Below are positions 1 to 8,895 of a stretch of DNA of 64,000 bases, piece after piece. The position numbers were made by a program, and so were the translations under genes. Positions within the stretch are counted from its first letter, which is position 1. Every line of letters starts with the position of its first letter. The stretch is from DATEDA01 sp963789885 (GTDB lineage Bacteria > Pseudomonadota > Gammaproteobacteria > Burkholderiales > SG8-39), in assembly GCA_963789885.1 (NCBI GenBank), contig CAWBNB010000037.1, positions 1 through 64,000 on the forward strand, read 5' to 3'. Under the pieces are notes generated by a model that saw nothing but the letters and a program-made list of their open reading frames with translations, ran no database searches and was not told the DNA's origin.

Positions 1-2264
1 GCCTGCTTCGCCGTGGGTTTGAGATTCAGCACCCAGCCGTAGCCCCCGATGCGCAGGCCTGCCGCTTTCTGCGTACGAAGTGCCGTGAGGCGCCGCGTCG
101 CGAGCGACGTGATCCATGCATCGACCCGATGCGAAGCGACGTCGAGCGTACCTTTGAGCAGCCGTTCGAGCCTTGCCGGCGGCAGACCTTGCAGATGCGT
201 GAGTGCGGCACGCAGCTCGCCGAGCGGCTTCAACTCCGGCGTGTCGAACTTGGTGACCGCTTTCAGGAACGTGGCCGGCGGCGCGTTCTTGGTCTGGCCG
301 GTCGGACGCGTGAGGAACATGCGCCAAGTCGTCACGGCCGTCGCGGTGTTCAGATTGACGAGCTCGCGTTCGCGCAGCAGGCTCGTGACCGGTGCTGCGC
401 CAGGCTCCTTGCTCACGTGGCGCGCGGCAGCAGCGGCGTACTCGAGCTGCACTGAGTGACGCAGCAGCATGTGCAGCAGCGTCGCGGGCGCCGGCATCGC
501 GAGCGGCGGGGCGGTCTCCGTCGCCGGCAGCGGCGGATCCGTGAGCAGCGTGGTGATGTAGTTTGGTGAGAGCGTCGCCAGGCCGGCGAGCTCGCCGGCC
601 TGCACGAGCGGCGCGGAGACGGCCATCTGACCGTCCGAGTACGCTGCATCTTCCAGCCGCGGATGCCACCCGAAGCCGAGCGCAGTCAACACGGCGCGCG
701 ACACCGAATCCTGCGCCCCGAGCCAGCCGCTTGCGTTGAGGTCTTCGCCGATGAATCTGCGCAGATGCTCGATGTAGCGCGGCCCGAGTAGATAACGCAG
801 CCTGTACGACGATGCGACCGCATCGCTCTTCAAGATCGCCGCGAGATCCTGCGCCGGATCGTCGCTACGGCCGACCCGCGGCACGTCGGGGACGCGCGGA
901 TGCCACAGCCGATCCGAGAGCGTCTTCAAGGTCGTCGCGAGCCACCGTTCGCGCGCGTCCGTGATCTTCGCGGGATCGCCGCCGAGCGGCGTCACCGGCA
1001 GCACGCCGTAGGGCTGACGGCCTACGCGCAACGTCGGCAGCGGACCGAACGCACGCACGTTCGCGATGAAATGCTCGCGCGCCCACGCGATCGCCTCGAG
1101 CGTGAGGCCGGTGCCTTCGAGGCCGATCAGGTTCATCAAATAGTAGCCCCACGTCGCCGGCCATAGCGCGGCGGCCATCTGCTGGGCGTCGATCTGCTCG
1201 ACGAGCGAAGCGTCGTACAGCGTCCGCAACGTCGCGTGCGTGACCGTTGCGTCGAAGCCGAATGCGCGTGCGAGCACATCGGCGTTGCCGCCGCTCGGGA
1301 CAGCGGGCGCGCGGCACTCGATCCCGAAGCTGCGCGCGTGCATCGGATCCTGCGACGACCAGCCAGACGGCGCTTCGGCGCTGTTGTTGGTCGGCGTGCC
1401 GACGCGCAGGAAGCCGAGACCATCGGTGTAGTGATGGGCGTCGAGCAACGCGGCGATTGCAGCCGACGCCGCGGCAGGGTCGAGCGACGACACGCCGAAC
1501 ACCACGAGCGCATCGATGCCTTGCTGCGCAATCGCCGTCGGCACCTTCAGTCGCAGCGCCATGCCGTGCTGCTCGGCGTCGTCGAAGTCGACCATCCAGC
1601 GCATGCCTTCATCGAGTGCGGGTTGGTCGTCCGTCGCAGCGGCAGTGTCGTTTGGATCCGGGCCGACCGCGGGTTCGCGATCGACCGGTGCGCCAAGTGC
1701 ATACGCGACCAGCGCGCCGCGCGCGGTCGCGACGGCGATCCAGCGTTGCGGCATCGCGCGCGCTACCGGCGCGCGCTGCCACGTTCCACCGGTCGGATCC
1801 TTGAGCATCGCGGCAGGCGCGAGCTTCGGCTCGACCGGCAACGGCTGGTCGGCCGGGATCTTCGCGGACGGCCAGTCGCCGACGTTCGCTGGACTCAACG
1901 CACGCGCAATCCACGCAGCGCGCTGTGCATCGAAGCGATCGCAGAGCTGCTGCCACGCGAGCCGTTCGCCGGCTTCATCGTGCCCCGCGCGCCAGATCTG
2001 CTGCCAGAAATGCTGGCCCCACAGGAATTCGTCCTGCGACAGACCCGGTTCGTGCGAATCGACGTGCACCTGATCGGGATACACGCGCACGCGCAACTCC
2101 TGCGACGCGGCGTCGGGCAGCGGAAAGAAGCGCGTCTCGAGCCGCACCGGCAGCATGAGCAGCGGCGCGTCCGACGCTGCGAGCGTCGCAGCCAGCTCGG
2201 GCGGCAGCGCGGGCGCCACGAACGAGAGCAGATCACCGGGCGGAGGAAGCAGTCGTGCAGCCAT
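1..2264 (-). CDS. Large protein of unknown function, C-terminus beyond the left edge
   Basis: Reading leftward from the ATG at 2264 the frame stays open for about 754 codons to the window edge with no stop, so this is a partial gene. I translated it by hand. It opens MAARLLPPPGDLLSF, and early residues include LPVRLETRFF and a stretch around VRVYPDQVHVDSHEP. A mid-protein motif is RVGRQPYGVLPVTPL (about residue 400). There is no signal peptide and no obvious transmembrane segment; the composition is that of a large soluble protein. It starts 9 bases after the stop of the 404-residue gene and closes the five-gene run visible here. I do not recognise the family and assign no function. The long uninterrupted frame and tight spacing make the gene call itself secure. 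Confidence 0.8.
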   Translation of the reverse strand, partial: MAARLLPPPGDLLSFVAPALPPELAATLAASDAPLLMLPVRLETRFFPLPDAASQELRVRVYPDQVHVDSHEPGLSQDEFLWGQHFWQQIWRAGHDEAGERLAWQQLCDRFDAQRAAWIARALSPANVGDWPSAKIPADQPLPVEPKLAPAAMLKDPTGGTWQRAPVARAMPQRWIAVATARGALVAYALGAPVDREPAVGPDPNDTAAATDDQPALDEGMRWMVDFDDAEQHGMALRLKVPTAIAQQGIDALVVFGVSSLDPAAASAAIAALLDAHHYTDGLGFLRVGTPTNNSAEAPSGWSSQDPMHARSFGIECRAPAVPSGGNADVLARAFGFDATVTHATLRTLYDASLVEQIDAQQMAAALWPATWGYYLMNLIGLEGTGLTLEAIAWAREHFIANVRAFGPLPTLRVGRQPYGVLPVTPLGGDPAKITDARERWLATTLKTLSDRLWHPRVPDVPRVGRSDDPAQDLAAILKSDAVASSYRLRYLLGPRYIEHLRRFIGEDLNASGWLGAQDSVSRAVLTALGFGWHPRLEDAAYSDGQMAVSAPLVQAGELAGLATLSPNYITTLLTDPPLPATETAPPLAMPAPATLLHMLLRHSVQLEYAAAAARHVSKEPGAAPVTSLLRERELVNLNTATAVTTWRMFLTRPTGQTKNAPPATFLKAVTKFDTPELKPLGELRAALTHLQGLPPARLERLLKGTLDVASHRVDAWITSLATRRLTALRTQKAAGLRIGGYGWVLNLKPTAKQ

Positions 2265-2273
2265 GGTCGGTCA

Positions 2274-3488
2274 TCACTTCTTCGTCTGGATCAGCTCGGA
2301 CGCGTGAATCGCCACGCGCACGGGCTGCTGGCGCGTAATCTGCGCCATGTGCGCGGAGTTGAATGCCCACGTCGTTTGAGGGGGCAGCGCGTGACCGGCC
2401 GGCGGGGCGGTGAGCGGGACGTGCGTGGCCGTACCGAAATCGATCTCGACATCGAAACCGAAGCGCGGCTCGGTGGGCTGCTGCTGGATGACGAAGTACC
2501 AGCCGGGATTGCCGGTCGCGACCGCGGGATCGAGATCGAAGCCGAAGAACGTGACGTCGGGCTGCAGCGAGCCGCGGAACAGCGGATGTATTTCGCTTCC
2601 GATGGGGCCGGGCTTGCGGCCGTTGCCGACCGGCACTGCGGGCACCGCATACACGACGGCAGTCGGATAGCGCCGAAACAGGATGCTGCGTACGAGCAGC
2701 ACGACTTGCTTGGCGGGATTGCCGGCCGCTTTGTTTTCGGTCAGCTTGTGTGTGCCCCACTCGGCGAGCGGCGCGATGTCGCCGTCGGCTGGCGCATTGA
2801 CCGTGCGCCAGAAACGGCGGAAGAACGTCGCGCGCGGATCGTCGACGATGAAGTCGCGCCACAGAAACTCGCGTCCCATCTCGACGTTAAGCCCAAGCAT
2901 GAACGCTTCGATGAAGCGCTGGTTCGGCTCCAGCATCGCGACGCTGTCGATCGGCACGCGCTCGAGTCCGGGCAGCAGCCAATCCTGCGACAGCGCCGCG
3001 AGCGGTTCCGACATCGGCTGCGTGAACACGGGCGTGCTGCCGACCGGGCCGATCGCAGGCGGCGCAGTGTCGCCCGCGAGACGAATCGTCGCCTGCATGC
3101 GCAGCATCAGCGCCGGTGCGGGATCGAGCAGCGCCTGCACCTGCGTTCGCGCCGATGCGGCCTCGAGCACGACGTGCTTCGTGACACGTGGAAAGAACCA
3201 CGGCTGCTGCGGATTCACGAGCCCGAGATGGCGCACGGCCGCGGCGCGAAACGCCGCCGCGTCGGCGCTGTCGAAACGCGGCGGCGGTGGGGGCGGCGGC
3301 GGTGGGGGCGGCGGTGGCGGAGGCGGCTCGCGTGGATCGGGGACGTCGTTCCCGTCGCCCACCGGGCGCAGATTGGCGCGTGTACTGCGCACCGCCTTTG
3401 CCGCTCCGCCGCGCGAGACTGTGCCACCGATGCCGCTGATCACCGGCGCCGGTTCACCCGTGACCACGAACGCCGGACGCGGCGGCAT
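2274..3488 (-). CDS. Hypothetical protein with a 16-proline run
   Basis: 404 residues, unknown family. The N-terminal ~55 residues look disordered and end in 16 consecutive prolines (codons at 3279-3326), followed by a folded-looking region of about 330 residues rich in aromatic and hydrophobic positions (for example GWYFVIQQQPTEPRFGFDVE near residue 350). No signal peptide or membrane helix is apparent. The chosen ATG overlaps the end of the upstream gene by 35 bases; a GTG at 3467, seven codons in, is a possible alternative with less overlap. Its position between two other large unknown proteins, and the 9-base gap to the next gene, suggest cotranslation and a shared role. The proline run could be a flexible linker or a docking segment; that is inference. 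Confidence 0.72.
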   Translation of the reverse strand: MPPRPAFVVTGEPAPVISGIGGTVSRGGAAKAVRSTRANLRPVGDGNDVPDPREPPPPPPPPPPPPPPPPRFDSADAAAFRAAAVRHLGLVNPQQPWFFPRVTKHVVLEAASARTQVQALLDPAPALMLRMQATIRLAGDTAPPAIGPVGSTPVFTQPMSEPLAALSQDWLLPGLERVPIDSVAMLEPNQRFIEAFMLGLNVEMGREFLWRDFIVDDPRATFFRRFWRTVNAPADGDIAPLAEWGTHKLTENKAAGNPAKQVVLLVRSILFRRYPTAVVYAVPAVPVGNGRKPGPIGSEIHPLFRGSLQPDVTFFGFDLDPAVATGNPGWYFVIQQQPTEPRFGFDVEIDFGTATHVPLTAPPAGHALPPQTTWAFNSAHMAQITRQQPVRVAIHASELIQTKK

Positions 3489-5214
3489 CGAGCCTAACGA
3501 TTGCGTCGTTGCCGCGCGCGAACGTCATGCTCTGAAACTGCGATGGCAGCCGGCTCGTCACCGCATCGAAGCTCACCATCCCGCGTGTGGGCGGCAGCGT
3601 GAAGGTCATCACCCACGGCTGCGCGGTATACAGCCGGAACATCGACGAGATCGCCGCGCCGTCCGTGGCAGCCGGCGCCTGCATTCCGGCCATGCGCACT
3701 GCGGTCGCCGCGCGGCGGCTGATGACGCCGGCCGGACGCGCAAGACGGCGCATCGCGGGCGACGTGACGACAGTCGGCGTCGAAGACGCGACGAGCATCG
3801 AGCGCATCGTGACCGGCGCAGTGTTCGCCGGCGCGGCCATGACCAAACGCGACTGCGCGGGCGAAGCGAAGCGCCACAGCGCGTCGTCATCGTCGATGCG
3901 TTGGACGTGGCGCACGTGCAGCCGGCTCGTGATCGCGAGGCTGAGCTGCATCTGCCGCAGACGCTGATTGACCTTCGCGATTTCGCCGGCCTGGTCCCAC
4001 GCTTCGGCCATCAGCTCTTCCTGATGCTCTTGAATCACGCGCGTGCCGAGCGCGGCGACTACGCGCTCGCGCGGATCGAGATTCAGCTCGTCGAGCCAGG
4101 TCGGCGATTGCGCGGCCCCGACTTGATTGCGGCCCGCATAGTAGCGGCCGTAGATGGGCGGTCCGACCACCGGTTCCGCGTTTGCGTCCACTGTTTTCGC
4201 GCCGGCAACATTCACGATCGATTGCAGCTGCTGGTGCCAGGTCTTCGTCGCGTCGTCGGGAAAGAGCGCACGCGGCGCTTTGACCGGCTGCAGCGCGCCT
4301 TCGAGCATGATCGGCGGGATGACCGTCGGCGGTGTCGTCTGCGGGACAACGAAACCCGGCGCGCTGATATCCATCGGACGCCGTCCGACGGTGTCCGCGA
4401 AATCGCGCGGCTCGAGACGTGCGACGATCGATTCGAAATCTTCGCGCGCACCGGTGCGGAATTCCCAGTAGTAGTAGACCGGCAGCGTGACATTGCCGGG
4501 CGCATTCGGGCCGCTCTTCCATGCGGGGACGAGCGTGGCGTTGACGTCCGGCGTCCCTCCGAGTCCCGCGAGCCGTCCCGATTCGAACGCGGGCACCACG
4601 CACCCGATGTACTCGGTGTTCTCTTTGAGCAGCCGCGGTGACAGCAGGCGCGAGACGGACAGTTGGGGATAGTTCACGAGCACGTCGCGCAGCTCGCCTT
4701 CATTTGCGCCGACGTGCGCGCCGAGCTGCGCGTGCGCCCAAGCCCACGAATCGACGAGATCCGGCAGCTCCGCGGAAGGCAGCGCGGGGGCTCCGATCTC
4801 GAGCACCGGCAAAAGCTCGGTGCGCGGCGGACGCAGCCGCACGCCGTCCTGCTTGCGCACGACCACGAGCACGATCCACGGACGCACGCGGCCTTGACCG
4901 TCGGCAGCGGCCGGCGTGAACAGCCACGGCAGATCGGGATTGTCGAACTCGACCGCGGCGAGATCGTTCGACTCATAGTTGTCGGTGCCGGCGGGCGGCT
5001 CGGTGCGCACGACTTGGCGCGGATCGATGCCGATCACGTCGGCGGGGCCGAACAGCCGCACGCCGACCGACGCGGCGTCGATGTTGTTCACGCCGAGCGT
5101 GACGCCGAGCGGCGCCTGCGCCTGCAGCGGCGTTTTCAGCGGATCGGGCGTCGTGATGCGCGCTGCGAGCCCTTGTCGCACCCACGGCAAGAAGACGACG
5201 CTTGCGTCGCTCAT
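3454..5214 (-). CDS. Hypothetical protein of the five-gene cassette, 586 residues
   Basis: 586 residues starting MSDASVVFLPWVRQG. Features visible: a beta-rich N-terminal half with RPWIVLVVVRK near residue 120; a segment LPVYYYWEFRTG near residue 240; and a probably helical, charged region beginning WLDELNLDPRERVVAALG near residue 380 with several Glu/Gln-rich turns, which could be a coiled coil. There is no signal peptide or transmembrane segment. Its ATG overlaps the stop of the preceding 1,223-residue gene (ATGA, 5211-5214), a classic sign of translational coupling. I do not recognise a named family and give no function. Neighbours are all equally large, soluble-looking proteins plus a PhoD-like enzyme, so a multi-subunit assembly is possible but not shown. 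Confidence 0.75.
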   Translation of the reverse strand: MSDASVVFLPWVRQGLAARITTPDPLKTPLQAQAPLGVTLGVNNIDAASVGVRLFGPADVIGIDPRQVVRTEPPAGTDNYESNDLAAVEFDNPDLPWLFTPAAADGQGRVRPWIVLVVVRKQDGVRLRPPRTELLPVLEIGAPALPSAELPDLVDSWAWAHAQLGAHVGANEGELRDVLVNYPQLSVSRLLSPRLLKENTEYIGCVVPAFESGRLAGLGGTPDVNATLVPAWKSGPNAPGNVTLPVYYYWEFRTGAREDFESIVARLEPRDFADTVGRRPMDISAPGFVVPQTTPPTVIPPIMLEGALQPVKAPRALFPDDATKTWHQQLQSIVNVAGAKTVDANAEPVVGPPIYGRYYAGRNQVGAAQSPTWLDELNLDPRERVVAALGTRVIQEHQEELMAEAWDQAGEIAKVNQRLRQMQLSLAITSRLHVRHVQRIDDDDALWRFASPAQSRLVMAAPANTAPVTMRSMLVASSTPTVVTSPAMRRLARPAGVISRRAATAVRMAGMQAPAATDGAAISSMFRLYTAQPWVMTFTLPPTRGMVSFDAVTSRLPSQFQSMTFARGNDAIVRLDAAASGVRGHG

Positions 5215-8200
5215 GCTGGCTCCGTGATTCTTGCGAGCTCGAAGTCGTTGACGACCATGCTTCGACGTTTGAGCGCCGCGCTGCCGAGCGCTTCCGAGAA
5301 GGTGACGTCGCGCTTTGCGTCGGGCAGCAGCGCGAGATCGTCGGTCACAGCGGCGAAGCGCAGCGGCTCGACCTTCGCGAACGGCTGGACCGTTGCGCGC
5401 CGCTCCTCGCGACGCAGCGGGCTGCGGCCGGCCGCGCCGTGCATCGCATGCATCTCGAGGAGCGCACGGCTCAGCACATAGTCGACTTTCGGCGGAGGCG
5501 GCGGAACGGCAGCGTTGCGGTCGACGATGCGCGTCTCATAGTCGAGCGGCGAGGCGACGCATTGACCGATGGCGAACGCAAATTGCGACGAGCCGATGCG
5601 CAAGCCCGCCTGCATCGGCTCGAACGACGGGCTCGCGATCTTCTCGTCGTCGCTCATCTCGAAGAATTGCGCGGGCGCGAAATCGTCCTGCACGTCGCTG
5701 GTCGACTCGGTGCCGGTGCCGGTGCCGGTGCCGACCGCGACACGCGTGACCTGGAAGCGGCGCGCGCCGGCGATCGGTGAATCGTTGAACTTGTCGATGT
5801 CGCGCGTGAGATTCAACGGCACGACACTCTGGCGCACGGTGAGCGTGCCGAGCGGATGCACCCGCAAGGTGCCGTCGGCCGCGGACTCGCGCAGCGAGAC
5901 GATGCGCGTCTGGCCTTGCGGCAATTCCGTGGTCCAACTCTTTGCGTCGGCCAGCGCGGCGCGCAGTTGCGCGAAGGCGTCGATCGCGGCCGGCAGCGGT
6001 GGCGTCTGGCCGCTCACCAGCGTGAAGTTGACGCGGACCGTCACATCCCACCACAGGATCTCGAACGTGCATTTCGCGCGCACCGACAGCGGCAGCGGAC
6101 CTTCCAGCGCGCCCTCGACCTTCACCTTGAACAGATTGGTCGAGCCCCTCTTGAGCTGCATGCCCGCGAAAAACTCGGCGAGGAAATGGAACGGCAGCAG
6201 CTGGATCAGCACGTCGAAGCCGGCGTCGCCCGTCACGCTGAAGCCGGCCGCGGAGGCATACAGATGCGCGTGCGCGCCGAACTGCACGGTGTTCGACGTC
6301 AGCGCGAAATACGCGTCGCACGTAAGCCGCGGGTTGTCGCCGGTCGTCAGGCTGACGGCGAGGCGCTCGACCGATGGGAAGCCGGCCGGCGGCGTGAACC
6401 CGTGATGCATGCCGCCGACCGCGAGCACGAAGCTGCGCGGCGAGGTCCAGCGCGCGCGCAGCGCGCCGCCGCCCGTGAGCGGGAAACGCCGCAGCAGACG
6501 CGAATCCACGAGCAGCGCATCGATCGCCGCCGTACCTTGATCGAAATCGAAGATGCCGACCGCGTCGAGATTCAGGCGCAGCAGATCGTTGTCCATGCGC
6601 GGCAGAATCGCGGTGATGCGGCCGAGCACGACGAAGCGGTTGCGTCCGCCGAGCTCGACGATCAGGCCGAGATTCACTTCGATCAAGGTCGGGACGCCCC
6701 ACTGGAGCTGCACCATCAGGCCGAAGAGATAGCTGCCGCGCTTCGCCGGGAACACGCGGTCGATTGCCGCGAGGATCGTCGGTGCATTCGCCACCGGATC
6801 TTTCGGGAACAGGATCGATTCGAGCGTGTGGCTCTTGAGACCTGCACGCACCGCGTCTTCATCGACCGTGCGATGGATCGCGATCAGGCCGCCGAGCCCG
6901 GTCAGGCGCCAGCCGAGCGGCAGCTCCCACAGCGATCCGCCCGGCTTTGCGCTTTGCGCCGTGACGAGGATGATGAGCGAGTAGCCTTTGCTGCCGTCGG
7001 GGAGACGAGTCGCGAGCAGGCCGATCGCCTTAAGCGCGACGACGCCGGAGAGACTGAGCTCCATCACGCCGGCGTACTGATGCTTGCCTTCGTCGTGGAA
7101 CAAGAAGCCGCCGCCCTTGACGCTCTTCGCATCGACCGCGAGGCCGATGCCCTTGGGCGGAATGAAGCCCAGATCGAGATTCGCGAAATGCAGATTCGCC
7201 TTGGAACGGTCGTCGGGGAACTCCAGACCGAACTTCATCCCGATGCGGTCGATCGTCGCGACCACGGGCCCGATCTGCGTGCTGAACGAGAGCGCGGCTT
7301 GAATCAACGTCTTCGGCTCGGCGCCCGCCGTGTCGCGGTCGAGATTGAGCAGCACCTTCAGCAGACGCACGGGGCCGACGCTCTTGCCGATCGGAATCTC
7401 CACCGGGATGCCGCTGCCTTGCAGGCCGGTCGCGACGACCGGCACATTGGGAAAGTCGTTGCCGGCTGGCGCGCCGCTGCTTCCGCTGGCGGTGTCTCCC
7501 GTGAGCGCAAGCGTTGTTGTCGAGGTCTGTGGTGAGCCGCCGCGCGCCCCGACGAACGGCAGGTCGCCGGTGGTGAAGAATCCGTCGCGCGACGATGCCC
7601 CCACACCGAAACTGAACTCGACGCTAGTCTGCTTCGTCGGCAGCATCGAGCCGATGAAATCGTCGAACGACGTGCCGTCGAGCGCGAGCCGGCAATCGTA
7701 GAAAGTAAGCTGCGCTCGCGCATCGTCGGGATCGAGCGTCCCGGACAGCACGATGCGGCCGATGTCGAAACCGTTATCACCGCCGAACGAGAGGAAACGA
7801 AAGCGCTCGCCGGGCGGCATCGGCTTCGAGGCAAGCGCAACGCCGACGTGCACTTTCGGATCTGCGTTCGGACTGTCGATGCGAAAGTCGTCGTCCTTGC
7901 CGCCGAGCTGGATGCTGAACGGCGCGTCGAAGGTCGCGTCGGCCTGCGCTGTCCAGACGCCGCCGGGATCGAGGTCGAACCTGAACGTGCTGCCGCCGAG
8001 CGAGACAAACAGTCCTTTGCCGCCGTGCTCTTCCGGCACCCACGCAAGCGAGAAGCGCAACGCGCCTTCGACCTTGAGCGCGTCGCCCTGAAACGTGTGC
8101 GGCAATGCGCGCACCTGCACCGACAGCATGCGCTGCGATATATCGTCCGCCGCCGGCGAGGCCAGTTGTTCCGGCGCGAGCGAGCCGGCCGGCTGATCAA

Positions 8201-8882
8201 AGCCGTAGAACATCTTGAAGTGGCCGTCGTCGAGCGGCTCGGTAGCGAGGCCGATCTCGCGCTCGGAATGGCCGATGAACGCGAACACCCCCGCGAGCTG
8301 CTGGAAGGTCGAGTCCGACCACTTGCGCGCATCGGCTTCGGTCTTCATCGCCGGGCCTTTGAGCAGCGTGACCGGCGCCAGCGCAAACTTGATGAGCGCC
8401 TTCAGCGATCCGTAGAAGCGCCTGGCCGCCGTACCTTGCGGGCCGTACAGCGTCATCGGCTCGGTGCTGAAGCGCGCGAACTCCATCCACACGTACAAAT
8501 GGAACCAGCGATCGCGCACGTAGTTGCTCGCGAGCAGATCGATGAACGTCTGGAACGTTTCTTCGGCGGTCGCTTCCGCGCCGAGATCGATCGCGTCGAT
8601 CACCGAGCGAATCGACTCGTACAGGTTCCTGAGGTCCGCGATGACGCCGACCCACGCTTCCAGGCCCGGATTGGGTTTGCTGACGTAGTCCTTGATGCCG
8701 CTCAACGTGAGCTTCGGAAACTCCGGCGTCTTCTTGACGTCGAGCCCCATGTCGTCGCAGATCGCCTTGAACGCACGTTCCTCGCCGAGCTTTTCGCCCG
8801 CCCAGTCGGCGAAGTCGATGATGACGCCCCCGACCTTCTGCAGGAACGTCTTGGATTCCTTCTTTTGGGTGTCGTCGGCCAT
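5211..8882 (-). CDS. Giant beta-rich protein, DUF6603-like
   Basis: 1,223 residues from the ATG at 8882 (MADDTQKKESKTFLQK). A longer in-frame start exists at 8966 but lies inside the PhoD-like gene, so the shorter start 13 bases after that gene is preferred. The first ~200 residues look helical (IIDFADWAGEKLGEERAF). The remainder is a long series of alternating hydrophobic strands, including LTCDAYFALTSNTVQFGAHA and LIQLLPFHFLAEFFAG around residues 860-920, which remind me of DUF6603 proteins; that match is from memory and not verified. Near residue 1,050 a four-copy CGGTGC repeat (5708-5731) encodes alternating Gly-Thr. No signal peptide. The amphipathic strand pattern suggests a large barrel, sandwich or solenoid. 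The stop overlaps the next start by four bases. Confidence 0.75.
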   Translation of the reverse strand: MADDTQKKESKTFLQKVGGVIIDFADWAGEKLGEERAFKAICDDMGLDVKKTPEFPKLTLSGIKDYVSKPNPGLEAWVGVIADLRNLYESIRSVIDAIDLGAEATAEETFQTFIDLLASNYVRDRWFHLYVWMEFARFSTEPMTLYGPQGTAARRFYGSLKALIKFALAPVTLLKGPAMKTEADARKWSDSTFQQLAGVFAFIGHSEREIGLATEPLDDGHFKMFYGFDQPAGSLAPEQLASPAADDISQRMLSVQVRALPHTFQGDALKVEGALRFSLAWVPEEHGGKGLFVSLGGSTFRFDLDPGGVWTAQADATFDAPFSIQLGGKDDDFRIDSPNADPKVHVGVALASKPMPPGERFRFLSFGGDNGFDIGRIVLSGTLDPDDARAQLTFYDCRLALDGTSFDDFIGSMLPTKQTSVEFSFGVGASSRDGFFTTGDLPFVGARGGSPQTSTTTLALTGDTASGSSGAPAGNDFPNVPVVATGLQGSGIPVEIPIGKSVGPVRLLKVLLNLDRDTAGAEPKTLIQAALSFSTQIGPVVATIDRIGMKFGLEFPDDRSKANLHFANLDLGFIPPKGIGLAVDAKSVKGGGFLFHDEGKHQYAGVMELSLSGVVALKAIGLLATRLPDGSKGYSLIILVTAQSAKPGGSLWELPLGWRLTGLGGLIAIHRTVDEDAVRAGLKSHTLESILFPKDPVANAPTILAAIDRVFPAKRGSYLFGLMVQLQWGVPTLIEVNLGLIVELGGRNRFVVLGRITAILPRMDNDLLRLNLDAVGIFDFDQGTAAIDALLVDSRLLRRFPLTGGGALRARWTSPRSFVLAVGGMHHGFTPPAGFPSVERLAVSLTTGDNPRLTCDAYFALTSNTVQFGAHAHLYASAAGFSVTGDAGFDVLIQLLPFHFLAEFFAGMQLKRGSTNLFKVKVEGALEGPLPLSVRAKCTFEILWWDVTVRVNFTLVSGQTPPLPAAIDAFAQLRAALADAKSWTTELPQGQTRIVSLRESAADGTLRVHPLGTLTVRQSVVPLNLTRDIDKFNDSPIAGARRFQVTRVAVGTGTGTGTESTSDVQDDFAPAQFFEMSDDEKIASPSFEPMQAGLRIGSSQFAFAIGQCVASPLDYETRIVDRNAAVPPPPPKVDYVLSRALLEMHAMHGAAGRSPLRREERRATVQPFAKVEPLRFAAVTDDLALLPDAKRDVTFSEALGSAALKRRSMVVNDFELARITEPA

Positions 8883-8895
8883 GAGCGGGAACGAA

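Noticed and set aside
2233..2862. Alternative minus-strand start ATGACCGACC at 2274 for the first gene
   Set aside because: That ATG is in another frame that stops at 2233; the ATG at 2264 opens a frame to the window edge.
1236..3497. Long plus-strand open frame opposite the first two cassette genes
   Set aside because: Antisense shadow; the minus-strand frame gives sensible protein composition and coupled starts.
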